DNA of 64,000 nucleotides, from assembly GCF_014836715.1 (NCBI RefSeq), contig NZ_JACSQI010000013.1:1-64000 (forward strand). The letters are read 5' to 3'. Positions 23,532 through 33,783 of the stretch are shown piece after piece. The DNA comes from Escherichia whittamii. Its GTDB lineage: Bacteria > Pseudomonadota > Gammaproteobacteria > Enterobacterales > Enterobacteriaceae. A program made the translations under genes and the position numbers. The notes under the pieces are model-generated. The model did not search any database. It was given only the letters and a program-made list of their open reading frames with translations, and was not told the origin of the DNA. Every line of letters begins with the position of its first letter. The stretch's first letter is position 1.

Positions 23532-26150
23532 TCATTGTTGAGCCAAAGCCTGATCCGATGGTTGTACCGTTTCACTCCGTTCCGGTCGACGCGGAATGAA
23601 CGAAACAACCCAGGAAACCAGAGAAGTCAGTACGCGGAAAATGCCCTTCACTGAAGAAGGCGCAAACTCCGCCAGATGGCGGTAGCCACGGAAGCCGAGC
23701 TTCAAAATATCCAGCAGACTTTCCAGCGGCTTATCTTCCGGGTAGCTGTCCTGCCAGAGCGCCCATGTATCCGCACGGGCAAACGTACACTGCACAAAAT
23801 CGATATGTTGCTGGGTAGTGAGCGGCATCAATTGCAGCCCCACTTCGTTACCCATCACACGCGCAACCTGAGTCGGGAAGGCATACTCTTGCTGACCGCG
23901 TTTGAGTAACAGGCTTACTTTCTGTCCTTCCAGAATCTGCGCCTGACCGTTGATCTTGATCCCCAGGCCGCCGTCAGAGAAGTCCTGAACGGTGCAGGAG
24001 AAAAGATGCCCATCTTCCCGGGCAATTGCCGCTGGCATGGTCATCTCAACACGATGCGAACGACGAACCTGTTTGCTTTCTACCGATACTGCTACTGCGC
24101 CGCCGAGAATAATCAGGTTGTAGAACACCCAAACCATACTAACGACCACGGTGAGCATTTCGGTCGGCGGGCCATAGAAGTAACGCCAGATGCCGACAGC
24201 AACACCGACCAGGTTGAGTAATACGAGGAAGATATACGGTCGCGAGATCACCCAGTCGACGTACTCTTCCTCCACCAAACCACCTTTGGCGGTGACGTTA
24301 AATTTGCCTTTGTGCGGGTTAATCAGCGCCACCAGCGTCGGCGGGGCGATATACCATGCCAGCACTGTTTCGTAGATTTCACTCCAGAACGAGTGGCGAT
24401 ATTTGCCCTGAATCTTCGAGTTAGTCAGGCTGGCGTGGATCATATGCGGCAGCACAAACAGGGCGATCATCAACGCAGGTGCGTAGATGATGTAGGCATG
24501 AAGCAGCAGGAACGCCAGCGGCGCAGTCAGGAAGATCAGCCGTGGAATGCCCGATAAGAAGTGGAACATAGCGTTGACGTAGCACAGCCGCTGGGCAAAC
24601 TTCAGTCCTTTACCAGTAAGCGGGTTATCAAGACGGAAGATTTGCACCATCCCGCGCGCCCAACGGATACGCTGCCCAATGTGCGCCGAAAGGCTTTCAG
24701 TCGCCAGCCCCGCAGCCTGGGGAATACGCATATAAGCGGAAGTGTAGCCACGACGGTGTAAACGCAGAGAAGTATGTGCATCTTCAGTAACGGTTTCGAC
24801 GGCGATGCCGCCAATCTCGTCCAACGGCTTACGACGAATCACTGCACAGGAACCGCAGAAGAAAGTGGCATCCCACATGTCATTACCGTCCTGCACCAGA
24901 CCGTAGAACAGCGTGCCTTCGTTCGGCGTTTTACGAAAACGCCCCAGGTTGCGTTCGAACGGATCTGGCGAGAAGAAGTGGTGAGGCGTCTGCATCATCG
25001 CCAACTGCTTTTCTTTCAGGAACCAGCCCATGGTCATTTGCAGGAACGAGCGTGTGGGAACGTGGTCGCAGTCGAAAATCGACACGAACTCGCCTTTGGC
25101 ATATTTCAGCGCATTGTTGATGTTGCCTGCTTTCGCATGTTCATGCGTCGTTCGGGCGATATATTTCACCCCAACGTTTTGCGCAAACTGGCGGAACTCT
25201 TCCCTGCCACCGTCATCAAGGATCCAGATGTTGAGTTTGTCTTTCGGCCAGTCGATACCCAGCGAGGCATAAATGGTGTTTTTCACCACGCTGAGATCTT
25301 CGTTGTAGGTTGGTACAAAGATATCCACCGACGGCCATTGCGACATGTCTTTCGGCAGTGGTACTGGCTGACGATTCAGCGGCCACACCACCTGGAAGTA
25401 GCCAAGCACCAGCACAATCCACGCATACGTTTCCGCAAATAGCAGGATTAAGCCACATACCAGACTGACCGGATCGTCCCAGTTCAGTGTGGAGGTGTAG
25501 CGCCACCAGATATAGCGACACGAGACAGTCAGCGACAGCACAATCAACATCAGCGCCGAGAAGCGCCCTGGCATACGCCGCACCATTAGCGCCACGCCCC
25601 ACAGCAACATCAGGAAGATAAATTGCGACAACGGATTAAAAGGTTGAGTGACGCAAATCAGCGCCAGAATCAGCGAGAAAGTCACAATGACGCCAAGAAT
25701 AAAACGCCGTGCTCCAGTGCTCAGATGGCCCAGTTCTTTTTTCTCATCAAGATGTTGCGTGTTCTGGCTGACACGCTCTGGCAGTTTGTCCATCCATTGA
25801 TGGTAACGCTCACGGATATTCTGCAGGCCAGAAAATGCTCGCCAGCGTGGTTTTGGAGTCTCTCTGCGTGAAGCACCGATCAGCAACCAGCAAGTCTGAA
25901 TGACATAGCGGACCGGATCCAACGGGCGAGGGCACGAAGCGTTGATATGTGGGTAAAGGTTTTTATGTTCTGCGCGGATACGCTGCCAGCGCGGGTGTTC
26001 AAGCGGAATGAACACCCAGGCCAGGATCAGCCAAAAGCAGCCAAGCGTCGCGCTGAAAGCCGATGCGCCGTGACGGCGGTAATCCCGATAACGCCCGATA
26101 AGACGCGCGTTGACCGGCGGGATAAGCAACCACCGGGTCAAGATACTCAT
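23532..26150 (-). CDS. bcsA: Cellulose synthase catalytic subunit BcsA (c-di-GMP activated)
   Basis: An 872-residue polytopic inner-membrane GT2 processive glycosyltransferase that polymerises UDP-glucose into cellulose and extrudes it. Catalytic motifs are intact: LDDGG (near 310), the DCDH aspartates, the TED base motif (VTEDAH) and QRIRW (near 495). A C-terminal PilZ domain has the c-di-GMP signature RRSHR then DFSDGG (near residues 690-730). The ATG at 26150 overlaps the bcsQ stop by 4 nt (ATGA). An open 16-codon extension lies inside bcsQ. Nothing suggests loss of function. Confidence 0.97.
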   Translation of the reverse strand: MSILTRWLLIPPVNARLIGRYRDYRRHGASAFSATLGCFWLILAWVFIPLEHPRWQRIRAEHKNLYPHINASCPRPLDPVRYVIQTCWLLIGASRRETPKPRWRAFSGLQNIRERYHQWMDKLPERVSQNTQHLDEKKELGHLSTGARRFILGVIVTFSLILALICVTQPFNPLSQFIFLMLLWGVALMVRRMPGRFSALMLIVLSLTVSCRYIWWRYTSTLNWDDPVSLVCGLILLFAETYAWIVLVLGYFQVVWPLNRQPVPLPKDMSQWPSVDIFVPTYNEDLSVVKNTIYASLGIDWPKDKLNIWILDDGGREEFRQFAQNVGVKYIARTTHEHAKAGNINNALKYAKGEFVSIFDCDHVPTRSFLQMTMGWFLKEKQLAMMQTPHHFFSPDPFERNLGRFRKTPNEGTLFYGLVQDGNDMWDATFFCGSCAVIRRKPLDEIGGIAVETVTEDAHTSLRLHRRGYTSAYMRIPQAAGLATESLSAHIGQRIRWARGMVQIFRLDNPLTGKGLKFAQRLCYVNAMFHFLSGIPRLIFLTAPLAFLLLHAYIIYAPALMIALFVLPHMIHASLTNSKIQGKYRHSFWSEIYETVLAWYIAPPTLVALINPHKGKFNVTAKGGLVEEEYVDWVISRPYIFLVLLNLVGVAVGIWRYFYGPPTEMLTVVVSMVWVFYNLIILGGAVAVSVESKQVRRSHRVEMTMPAAIAREDGHLFSCTVQDFSDGGLGIKINGQAQILEGQKVSLLLKRGQQEYAFPTQVARVMGNEVGLQLMPLTTQQHIDFVQCTFARADTWALWQDSYPEDKPLESLLDILKLGFRGYRHLAEFAPSSVKGIFRVLTSLVSWVVSFIPRRPERSETVQPSDQALAQQ

Positions 26151-26899
26151 GACGTGCTCCCGACTGGCGTTTTCAGCCCGGAATAGTTCAACAGGCACCA
26201 GTTTGCCAGCGTCAGAATTTCCTCCGCCGCCAGCGCATCACTGCGGTATTCACCTAGCGGCTGTTTCGCCGCCAGGCATTCAGCCATCGCTTCATCGCGA
26301 TGAATCAACATTGGCAGTAACCGGCGCTGGCTTTGTAACCACAACTGGTAAATATCTTCCTGAACCTGGCTGCCAATGCGGAAATCATTAATCAATATAT
26401 GCGCGCCAGCAGGCAGTGCTTGCTGATGCAGCCGAATATGGCAGTTGGCATCCACTTTGACGATTGCCAGCAAGTGATCGCACAGGCTCAGAATTTGATG
26501 CGTTATAGGCGAGGCGTCATGCGGTAAGTCAATCAAAATCCATTGATAACGCCCACTGGCCTGCAGTTGCTGTAGGCCTGTGCAAATTGCCCCCAACTGA
26601 GTTTGCCAGTGCTGGGGATTCTCTTGCTCTTCAATGGTTAACTGTCCAAAAGGCAGCAGATCGAGCTGCGAGGTATAGCGCATCCCGGCATCTCGCCAGT
26701 CCTGACCATCCAGTATGGCTCTGGCCCAGCCCTGACGATGGGTAAAATCAACGTTGAACGACAAGCGCAACAAATTGTCCGGGCAGGCATCAACAACCAG
26801 AACATTTTCTCCCAACATTTGCAATGACCAGGCCAACGCGGCGGTGATGGTTGTCGTACCCACACCTCCCCGAACCCCCTGCAATCCCAGTACGGCCAT
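26147..26899 (-). CDS. bcsQ: Cellulose biosynthesis ATPase BcsQ (intact)
   Basis: A 250-residue MinD/ParA-family ATPase required for cellulose secretion; with BcsR it forms part of the cytoplasmic Bcs vestibule. The P-loop reads GVRGGVGTTT near residues 8-17, without the usual signature lysine, which I believe is normal for enterobacterial BcsQ. Codon 6 is TTG (Leu) in this window. In K-12 laboratory strains this codon is the amber TAG that silences cellulose synthesis, so this strain has the functional form. It overlaps bcsA by 4 nt and follows bcsR by 11 nt. Confidence 0.96.
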   Translation of the reverse strand: MAVLGLQGVRGGVGTTTITAALAWSLQMLGENVLVVDACPDNLLRLSFNVDFTHRQGWARAILDGQDWRDAGMRYTSQLDLLPFGQLTIEEQENPQHWQTQLGAICTGLQQLQASGRYQWILIDLPHDASPITHQILSLCDHLLAIVKVDANCHIRLHQQALPAGAHILINDFRIGSQVQEDIYQLWLQSQRRLLPMLIHRDEAMAECLAAKQPLGEYRSDALAAEEILTLANWCLLNYSGLKTPVGSTS

Positions 26900-26910
26900 T
26901 CATTACTCCC

Positions 26911-27099
26911 CTACTTCTGTTGCGCAAACTCAGCCAACAATGGCCAGCGTTTTAACGCCGCTGCCAACTGCTCACGCTGAGAAATATCGGCATAATCGAT
27001 ATCAGGCAGTGAAAACGCCTGCTTTAACGCCAAAATATCATTCTGAAAGATATAGCCTATCGCGGGATCAGGCAGAGTATCCTGTTCGTTGTTATTCAT
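26911..27099 (-). CDS. bcsR: Small cellulose biosynthesis regulator BcsR (YhjR)
   Basis: A 62-residue protein that binds BcsQ and is needed for assembly of the E. coli type cellulose secretion complex. The ATG at 27099 (MNNNEQDTLPDP) gives the K-12 length; a 12-codon extension to 27135 is not needed. It is the first gene of the bcsRQABZC operon, so the operon promoter lies in 27100-27372, shared with the divergent bcsEFG operon. Confidence 0.93.
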   Translation of the reverse strand: MNNNEQDTLPDPAIGYIFQNDILALKQAFSLPDIDYADISQREQLAAALKRWPLLAEFAQQK

Positions 27100-27372
27100 T
27101 ATGCTTAATCTCGATAAAATATACTCGCCACGCATCAGTCAATTCTAATCGACAGAATTTTGCCCGTATAATGCCAGACGGCAATACGCCATCCGTTCAT
27201 TTTTTAACTTTCATGTATGCAACTAAAGAAAGTAAAAAACGAAAAGACTGATATCATAAGGCTTCCAGCCTGCTAAATTGATTCACATGCTAAATCTGAT
27301 AAGTTTTAATTTCAATGGTAGGTTTATTTCTTAGCTTTCGCTAGTAAACTGATAATCAGACAAAATGGTGAC

Positions 27373-28944
27373 TTGAGGGACATTGTGGACCCTGTATTCT
27401 CTATCGGTATCTCATCATTGTGGGATGAGTTGCGGCATATGCCAGCAGGCGGCGTCTGGTGGTTTAACGTCGATCGTCAAGAAGATGCTATCAGCCTTGT
27501 GAATCAAACGATAGCTTCTCAAGCTGAAACCGCGAAAGTCGCGGTCATTAGCATGGATGGCGATCCCGGAAAAACCTTCAAATTAGATGATTCTCACGGA
27601 CCGGAAAAAATAAAATTATTTTCAATGCTAAATCATGAAAAGGGGCTATACTATTTGCCCCGTGATTTACAATGTTCTATTGATCCCGAAAATTATCTTT
27701 TTATTCTTGTTTGCGCCAATAACGCATGGCAAAACATTCCAACTGAGCGGCTTCGTTCATGGCTGGATAAAATGAACAAGTGGAGTAGATTATACCATTG
27801 TTCACTGCTGGTAATTAATCCAGGAAATAATAACGATAAACAATTTTCATTGTTGCTTGAAGAGTACCGTTCTCTTTTTGGCCTCGCCAGTTTGCGTTTT
27901 CAGGGCGAGCAACATCTGCTGGATATCGCCTTCTGGTGCAACGAAAAAGGGGTTAGCGCCCGTCAGCAACTCATCGTTCAGCAGCAAGAGGGGATCTGGA
28001 CGTTAGTTCAGCGCGAAGAAGCGGAGATCCAACCACGCAGCGATGAAAAACGCATTCTTAGCAATATTGCTGTGCTGGAAGGCGCCCCCCCGCTATCAGA
28101 ACACTGGCAACTGTTCGACAACAACGAAGCCCTGTTCAATGAAGCCCGTACCGCTCAGGCGGCAACGGTGGTGTTTTCTTTACAGCAAAATGCGCAAATT
28201 GAGCCACTGGCCCGCAGCATTCATACCCTGCGTCGCCAGCGCGGTAGTGCGATCAAAATCCTCGTACGGGAAAATATCGCCAGCCTGCGCGCCACGGATG
28301 AACGTTTGTTGTTGGCCTGCGGTGCGAATATGGTGATTCCGTGGAATGCTCCGCTCTCCCGTTGTCTGACGATGATTGAAAGCGTGCAAGGGCAGAAGTT
28401 CAGCCGCTATGTTCCGGAAGATATCGCGACCTTGCTGTCCATGACCCAACCACTGAAACTGCGCGGTTTTCAAAAGTGGGATGTGTTCTGTAACGCAGTA
28501 AATAATATGATGAACAACACGTTGCTGCCTGCACATGGTAAAGGGGTGCTGGTAGCACTGCGCCCGGTTCCTGGCATTCGTGTTGAGCAAGCCCTGACAC
28601 TATGCCGTCCAAATCGCACTGGCGACATTATGACCGTTGGTGGCAATCGGCTGGTCCTGTTCCTCTCATTCTGCCGGATCAACGATCTGGATACTGCGTT
28701 GAATCACATTTTCCCGTTGCCTACCGGCGATATTTTCTCTAACCGTATGGTCTGGTTTGAAGATGACCAAATCAGCGCCGAGCTGGTGCAAATGCGTCTG
28801 CTGGCCCCGGAACAGTGGGGGGTGCCACTGCCTTTAACTCAGGCCTCCATGCCGGTAATCAATGCCGAGCATGATGGGCGTAACTGGCGACGAATACCGG
28901 AACCGCTGCGACTGTTGAGTGATCCTGTGGAGCATTCTTCATGA
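27373..28944 (+). CDS. bcsE: c-di-GMP-binding cellulose regulator BcsE
   Basis: A 523-residue cytoplasmic protein that binds c-di-GMP and enhances cellulose production. It has a pseudo-ATPase N-terminal part, a degenerate REC-like middle and a degenerate GGDEF (GIL) domain. The RXXD c-di-GMP site appears in the C-terminal half ([10 protein letters not shown], near residue 412). The start at 27373 is TTG. A GTG at 27385 has a better-spaced GAGGG upstream, so the true protein may be four residues shorter. Its stop overlaps bcsF by 4 nt. Confidence 0.94.
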   Translation: MRDIVDPVFSIGISSLWDELRHMPAGGVWWFNVDRQEDAISLVNQTIASQAETAKVAVISMDGDPGKTFKLDDSHGPEKIKLFSMLNHEKGLYYLPRDLQCSIDPENYLFILVCANNAWQNIPTERLRSWLDKMNKWSRLYHCSLLVINPGNNNDKQFSLLLEEYRSLFGLASLRFQGEQHLLDIAFWCNEKGVSARQQLIVQQQEGIWTLVQREEAEIQPRSDEKRILSNIAVLEGAPPLSEHWQLFDNNEALFNEARTAQAATVVFSLQQNAQIEPLARSIHTLRRQRGSAIKILVRENIASLRATDERLLLACGANMVIPWNAPLSRCLTMIESVQGQKFSRYVPEDIATLLSMTQPLKLRGFQKWDVFCNAVNNMMNNTLLPAHGKGVLVALRPVPGIRVEQALTLCRPNRTGDIMTVGGNRLVLFLSFCRINDLDTALNHIFPLPTGDIFSNRMVWFEDDQISAELVQMRLLAPEQWGVPLPLTQASMPVINAEHDGRNWRRIPEPLRLLSDPVEHSS

Positions 28945-29132
28945 TGACCATCAGCGATATCATTGAAATCATTGTCGTTTGTGCGCTTGTTTTTTTCCCG
29001 CTGGGCTATCTGGCGCGCCATTCCCTACGGCGCATTCGTGACACCCTGCGTTTGTTATTTGCGAAACCTCGTTATGTAAAACCGACCGGTACGTTACGCC
29101 GTGCAGAAAAAGCCAGGGCTACCAAAAAATGA
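28941..29132 (+). CDS. bcsF: Small membrane protein BcsF
   Basis: A 63-residue single-span inner-membrane protein (helix about residues 5-25) with a basic cytoplasmic tail. It recruits BcsE and helps BcsG act in cellulose modification. The ATGATG start overlaps the bcsE stop, and its stop overlaps the bcsG ATG by 4 nt. Three genes are thus linked by translational coupling. Length equals the K-12 protein. Confidence 0.93.
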   Translation: MMTISDIIEIIVVCALVFFPLGYLARHSLRRIRDTLRLLFAKPRYVKPTGTLRRAEKARATKK

Positions 29133-30808
29133 CTCAATTTACCCAAAATACCACTATGCCTTCTTCCCTCTGGCAATACTGGCGCGGCCTTTCTGGCTGG
29201 AACTTTTATTTTCTGGTTAAGTTCGGCCTGTTGTGGGCGGGCTACCTTAACTTCCATCCGCTACTCAATCTGGTGTTTGCCGCATTCTTGCTAATGCCGA
29301 TTCCGCGCTACAGCCTGCATCGCCTGCGCCACTGGATCGCCCTGCCGATCGGCTTTGCCCTCTTCTGGCATGATACCTGGCTACCTGGCCCGGAAAGTAT
29401 TATGAGTCAGGGGTCACAGGTGGCAGGCTTTAGTACCGATTATTTAATCGACCTGGTCACGCGCTTTATTAACTGGCAGATGATTGGTGCTGTCTTTGTT
29501 TTGCTAGTGGCCTGGTTATTCCTTTCGCAATGGATTCGCATCACCGTTTTTGTGGTCGCCATTCTGGTGTGGCTGAACGTACTTACGCTGGCTGGCCCAA
29601 GTTTCTCCCTGTGGCCAGCCGGTCAACCGACTACCACGGTAACAACGACGGGCGGTAACGCAGCGGCAACTGTCGCGGCAACCGGTGGCACGCCAGTAGT
29701 TGGAGATATGCCAGCGCAAACTGCACCGCCGACAACCGCAAACCTCAATGCCTGGCTGAACAATTTCTATAACGCCGAGGCGAAACGTAAATCGGCCTTC
29801 CCATCCGCGCTGCCAGCGGATGCGCAACCATTTGAGCTTCTGGTGATTAATATCTGCTCGCTTTCATGGTCGGATATTGAAGCTGCCGGATTAATGTCAC
29901 ATCCGTTGTGGTCGCATTTCGATATTGAGTTCAAGAATTTTAACTCTGCAACCTCATACAGCGGTCCGGCGGCGATTCGTCTGCTGCGCGCCAGCTGCGG
30001 CCAGCCATCGCACACCAATCTGTATCAACCGGCAAATAATGACTGCTATCTGTTCGATAACTTGTCAAAACTGGGCTTTACCCAGCACCTGATGATGGGA
30101 CATAACGGCCAGTTTGGCGGCTTCCTGAAAGAAGTTCGCGAAAATGGCGGTATGCAAACGGAGTTAATGGATCAAACAAATCTTCCCGTCATTTTGCTGG
30201 GCTTTGATGGCTCACCGGTTTATGACGATACCGCCGTGCTTAATCGCTGGCTGGACGTTACCGAAAAAGATAAAAACACTCGTAGCGCTACGTTCTACAA
30301 CACGCTTCCACTGCATGATGGCAACCATTATCCGGGAGTCAGCAAAACAGCAGACTACAAAGCGCGGGCGCAGAAATTCTTTGATGAACTGGATGCGTTC
30401 TTTACCGAGCTGGAGAAATCTGGCCGTAAAGTGATGGTGGTCGTAGTGCCGGAACACGGTGGCGCGTTGAAAGGTGACAGAATGCAAGTGTCTGGTTTGC
30501 GTGATATTCCTAGTCCGGCAATCACTGATGTACCGGTTGGCGTGAAATTCTTCGGCATGAAAACACCACATCAGAGCGCGCCAATTGTCATCGACCAACC
30601 AAGCAGCTTCCTGGCAATCTCTGATTTGGTGGTTCGCGTTCTCGATGGCAAGATTTTCACCGAAGACAATGTTGACTGGAAAAAACTCACCAGTGGATTA
30701 CCGCAGACGGCGCCTGTTTCCGAGAACTCGAATGCGGTGGTCATTCAATATCAAAATAAACCGTATGTTCGCCTGAACGGTGGCGACTGGGTGCCTTATC
30801 CGCAGTAA
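29129..30808 (+). CDS. bcsG: Cellulose phosphoethanolamine transferase BcsG
   Basis: A 559-residue inner-membrane enzyme that transfers phosphoethanolamine from phosphatidylethanolamine to glucose units of cellulose. About five membrane segments occupy residues 25-155; a Thr/Gly-rich linker (165-200) leads to a periplasmic alkaline-phosphatase-like domain. The nucleophile Ser278 lies in NSATSYSGP, and the metal-binding VPEHGG loop is near residue 440. All expected catalytic residues that I can check are present. It is the last gene of bcsEFG. Confidence 0.96.
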   Translation: MTQFTQNTTMPSSLWQYWRGLSGWNFYFLVKFGLLWAGYLNFHPLLNLVFAAFLLMPIPRYSLHRLRHWIALPIGFALFWHDTWLPGPESIMSQGSQVAGFSTDYLIDLVTRFINWQMIGAVFVLLVAWLFLSQWIRITVFVVAILVWLNVLTLAGPSFSLWPAGQPTTTVTTTGGNAAATVAATGGTPVVGDMPAQTAPPTTANLNAWLNNFYNAEAKRKSAFPSALPADAQPFELLVINICSLSWSDIEAAGLMSHPLWSHFDIEFKNFNSATSYSGPAAIRLLRASCGQPSHTNLYQPANNDCYLFDNLSKLGFTQHLMMGHNGQFGGFLKEVRENGGMQTELMDQTNLPVILLGFDGSPVYDDTAVLNRWLDVTEKDKNTRSATFYNTLPLHDGNHYPGVSKTADYKARAQKFFDELDAFFTELEKSGRKVMVVVVPEHGGALKGDRMQVSGLRDIPSPAITDVPVGVKFFGMKTPHQSAPIVIDQPSSFLAISDLVVRVLDGKIFTEDNVDWKKLTSGLPQTAPVSENSNAVVIQYQNKPYVRLNGGDWVPYPQ

Positions 30809-30813
30809 TTACG

Positions 30814-30845
30814 AAAAAGGCCGCAGAGTTTCACCCCTGCGGCCT
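30814..30845 (-). terminator. Terminator for ldrD (facing bcsG)
   Basis: Stem AGGCCGCAG (30818-30826) pairs with CTGCGGCCT (30837-30845). On the minus strand it is followed by TTTTT, so it best serves the ldrD mRNA. It may also slow transcription leaving bcsG. Confidence 0.75.
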
Positions 30846-30894
30846 GGTCCGGGCGCAAATTGCCATTACGGCAGCCTGACGCCCGCATGGCATG

Positions 30895-31002
30895 TTACTT
30901 CCGCTTATTCAGCCAGCTCACGATCAGGCTGGCGAGAATGCCAGCAATGGCCGGAGCCGCTAAATCATGCCAGAAGGCCATGCTCAACTCTGCGAGCGTC
31001 AT
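30895..31002 (-). CDS. ldrD: LdrD type I toxin peptide
   Basis: A 35-residue hydrophobic peptide of the Ldr family (starts MTLAELSMAFWHD, ends SWLNKRK) with one membrane helix and a basic C-terminus. Ldr toxins insert in the inner membrane, condense the nucleoid and stop growth when overproduced. The frame is open upstream, but only the part from ATG 31002 resembles the family. The antitoxin RNA rdlD lies on the opposite strand just upstream (31049-31115). The arrangement between bcsG and yhjV is as in K-12. Confidence 0.92.
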   Translation of the reverse strand: MTLAELSMAFWHDLAAPAIAGILASLIVSWLNKRK

Positions 31003-31048
31003 ATAGCCGCCTCTGTTGTAATGACAACGTTTCGCGGCTATTCTTGAG

Positions 31049-31115
31049 TGGTCTAGGTTCAAGATTAGCCCCCGTGATGTTGTCAGGTGCATACCTGCAA
31101 CGTGCGGGGGTTTTC
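31049..31115 (+). ncRNA. rdlD: RdlD antitoxin RNA
   Basis: On the plus strand, opposite the ldrD mRNA leader, lies a compact RNA-like unit ending in a strong stem: GCCCCCGT pairs with ACGTGCGGGGG around a GTTGTCAGGTGC-type loop, followed by TTTTCT. This matches the family pattern of Rdl antisense RNAs that block ldr translation in cis. The 5' end is estimated. Confidence 0.82.
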
Positions 31116-31477
31116 TCTCTCCAGCAACCAATGCCACCAGGGATAAAGCCCCCGCAACATTGCGCCTCACCGGGATCCTCCCGGCTTGCCGCTGATTCTA
31201 TGATTGCTTTTTACCGTCAGCACCCGGCAATCTTCCTCATTGCGTGATGCCTTCCAGCTTAATTTCTTTGTTTACAATAGTTGCAGTTAATATCCGGGCT
31301 GACTCCAGACTGGTAGTGAAATGCGCAATTTTGTAGAATTGCGCCTCCTCGCGTTCTCCCCAGTGAATCTGTTGTCTCATTCGTTACACACTGCGTATTC
31401 AACTTCTCTACCAGTTGCGCAAGAGAAGCTGGGGTTATTCATTTTTACGAGGCTGACTTCTTTCTGGACAGGACTTT
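31116..31477. other. ldrD leader/promoter and yhjV leader
   Basis: This 362-bp stretch contains the upstream part of the ldrD transcript (minus strand) and the yhjV promoter and leader (plus strand). The frames that are open here have no ribosome sites or known relatives. I see no other gene. Confidence 0.55.
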
Positions 31478-32749
31478 ATGCAGCACAACACACAACCATT
31501 ACACGATCACAAATTGCCGTTTACGCGCTACGACTTCGGCTGGGTTTTATTATGCATAGGAATGGCGATTGGTGCCGGAACCGTACTGATGCCGGTACAA
31601 ATTGGCCTGAAGGGAATTTGGGTATTTATTACCGCTGCAATCATTGCTTATCCAGCTACCTGGATAGTGCAGGACATTTATTTAAAGACACTTTCAGAAA
31701 GTGATTCCTGTAATGACTATACAGATATTATCAGTCATTACCTGGGCAAAAACTGGGGAATTTTCCTCGGAGTTATCTACTTTTTGATGATTATCCACGG
31801 GATTTTTATCTACTCTCTCTCCGTGGTTTTCGACAGCGCCTCATACCTGAAAACCTTCGGTTTAACCGATGCCGATCTTTCACAATCTCTACTTTATAAA
31901 GTCGCTATTTTCGCCGTACTGGTTGCGATTGCGTCTGGCGGTGAAAGGTTGCTGTTTAAGATCTCTGGGCCAATGGTGGTGGTCAAAGTAGGGATTATTG
32001 TCGTGTTCGGTTTTGCGATGATCCCACACTGGAATTTCGCCAATATAGCCGCCTTCCCACAAGCCTCCGTATTTTTTCGCGACGTCCTGCTCACCATTCC
32101 ATTTTGTTTCTTTTCTGCGGTATTTATTCAGGTGCTTAACCCGATGAATATTGCCTATCGTAAACGGGAAACGGATAAAGTACTGGCAACTCGGCTCGCG
32201 CTGCGTACCCACCGGATTAGCTATATCACGCTCATCGCGGTGATCCTGTTTTTTGCCTTTTCGTTTACCTTTTCGATAAGCCATGAAGAGGCGGTTTCTG
32301 CCTTTGAGCAAAATATCTCGGCACTGGCACTGGCCGCGCAGGTGATCCCCGGACATATCATTCATATCACCTCTACGGTGTTGAATATCTTTGCCGTACT
32401 GACCGCTTTCTTTGGCATTTACCTCGGTTTCCACGAGGCCATTAAAGGCATTATTCTCAATCTGTTAAGCCGAATTATTGATATCCAGAAAATTAACTCG
32501 CGCATGCTGACTTTGGCAATTTGCGCTTTTATCGTCATTACGTTGACGATTTGGGTTTCGTTTCGTGTATCGGTGCTGGTGTTCTTTCAGTTGGGAAGCC
32601 CGTTGTATGGCATTGTGTCGTGCCTGATTCCGTTTTTCCTGATCTCTAAAGTTTCACAACTGAAAAAACTACGCGGGCTAAAAACATGGCTTATCCTGTT
32701 TTATGGCATTTTGCTGTGCTTGTCGCCACTGTTGAAGCTGATTGAGTAA
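31478..32749 (+). CDS. yhjV: Amino-acid permease-like transporter YhjV
   Basis: A 423-residue inner-membrane protein of the hydroxy/aromatic amino acid permease (HAAAP) family, related to SdaC, TdcC and Mtr/TnaB. Eleven hydrophobic helices are predicted; the first contains [16 protein letters not shown] (near residue 33), the glycine-rich substrate loop of this family. An AGGACTTT ribosome site precedes the ATG. Serine/threonine or aromatic amino acid uptake is likely from family, but the substrate is not determined by the sequence. Confidence 0.93.
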   Translation: MQHNTQPLHDHKLPFTRYDFGWVLLCIGMAIGAGTVLMPVQIGLKGIWVFITAAIIAYPATWIVQDIYLKTLSESDSCNDYTDIISHYLGKNWGIFLGVIYFLMIIHGIFIYSLSVVFDSASYLKTFGLTDADLSQSLLYKVAIFAVLVAIASGGERLLFKISGPMVVVKVGIIVVFGFAMIPHWNFANIAAFPQASVFFRDVLLTIPFCFFSAVFIQVLNPMNIAYRKRETDKVLATRLALRTHRISYITLIAVILFFAFSFTFSISHEEAVSAFEQNISALALAAQVIPGHIIHITSTVLNIFAVLTAFFGIYLGFHEAIKGIILNLLSRIIDIQKINSRMLTLAICAFIVITLTIWVSFRVSVLVFFQLGSPLYGIVSCLIPFFLISKVSQLKKLRGLKTWLILFYGILLCLSPLLKLIE

Positions 32750-32773
32750 ACCGGAGCGCATAGCCCCGGTTTT
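32748..32773. terminator. Bidirectional terminator between yhjV and dppF
   Basis: AAACCGG (32748-32754) pairs with CCGGTTT (32766-32772) between convergent stop codons, with TTTT on the plus side. The GC-rich loop can extend the stem. Confidence 0.6.
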
Positions 32774-32778
32774 GTAAG

Positions 32779-33783
32779 TTAACGCTGCGGATTTTCATCC
32801 TGATCAACAGCAAAGCAGGCCACCAGTTGCCCGCCATAGTCTTTTAGCTGCGGCTGCAACTGGGTACAGGGGCCGAAGCGTCGACGACAGCGGGCGTTGA
32901 ACGCGCAGCCCGGCGGTGGATTCAGCGGGCTTGGCAGTTCGCCGGTGAGTTTGATGCGCTCGCGTCGATCGTCCGGATTCAGGCGCGGCGTCGCAGAGAG
33001 CAGTGCCTGAGTATACGGATGACGCGGGTTATTGAAGATTTGGTCCTTCGTCCCCTTCTCCACACAGCGGCCCAGATACATCACCATCACTTCATCGGCA
33101 ATGTGCTCAACCACTGACAGGTCGTGCGAGATAAAGACATAAGAAAGCCCCAGTTCCTGCTGCAAATCCATCATCAGATTCAGCACCTGCGCACGCACTG
33201 AGACGTCCAGCGCGGAAACCGGTTCGTCGGCAATCACCACATCTGGGTCGAGCATCAGACCACGGGCGATGGCGATACGCTGACGCTGACCGCCGGAGAA
33301 CATATGAGGATAGCGATCGTAGTGCTCGGTTTTCAGGCCGACTTTCGCCATCATCGACAGGGCTTTTTCCCGACGCTGTTCTTTATTTAGGCTGGTATTT
33401 ATCAGCAACGGCTCTTCGAGAATTTGCCCAACTTTTTTACGCGGATTCAGCGAGCCATAGGGGTTCTGGAAGACGATCTGGATTTTCTGCCGACGCAGCT
33501 TCTGCGCCTGCGGGTCGTGCTTGAGCAGATCCTGTCCCTGGTAATACAGCTCACCGCCGGTCGGCGTTTCAATCATCGTCAGCAATCGACCAAGCGTCGA
33601 TTTACCGCAGCCGGATTCACCTACCACCGCCAGCGTTTTGCCACGTTCAAGAGTAAACGAAACGCCATCCAGCGCTTTTACCAGACGTTCCGGCGCAAAC
33701 ATGCCTTTCTTCACCGGATAATGTTTTTTCAGGTCGATAGCCTGCAACAATGGTTGTTGCGAGGTGGCCTCTTGCGTACTCAT
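32779..33783 (-). CDS. dppF: Dipeptide/haem ABC importer ATPase DppF
   Basis: A 334-residue ABC ATPase of the dipeptide importer DppABCDF. Walker A GESGCGKS is near residue 55, the signature FSGGQRQR near 162 and Walker B VIADEP near 184. A C-terminal oligopeptide-transporter domain has cysteines ([14 protein letters not shown]) that in this family can hold an iron-sulfur cluster. The 5' end overlaps dppD by 4 nt. It pairs with DppD to drive import of di- and tripeptides, 5-aminolevulinate and haem. Confidence 0.97.
   Translation of the reverse strand: MSTQEATSQQPLLQAIDLKKHYPVKKGMFAPERLVKALDGVSFTLERGKTLAVVGESGCGKSTLGRLLTMIETPTGGELYYQGQDLLKHDPQAQKLRRQKIQIVFQNPYGSLNPRKKVGQILEEPLLINTSLNKEQRREKALSMMAKVGLKTEHYDRYPHMFSGGQRQRIAIARGLMLDPDVVIADEPVSALDVSVRAQVLNLMMDLQQELGLSYVFISHDLSVVEHIADEVMVMYLGRCVEKGTKDQIFNNPRHPYTQALLSATPRLNPDDRRERIKLTGELPSPLNPPPGCAFNARCRRRFGPCTQLQPQLKDYGGQLVACFAVDQDENPQR

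Noticed and set aside
30895-31170. A 91-residue protein ending in the LdrD sequence
   Set aside because: Only the last 35 residues match a family; the upstream part is the toxin mRNA leader overlapped by rdlD.
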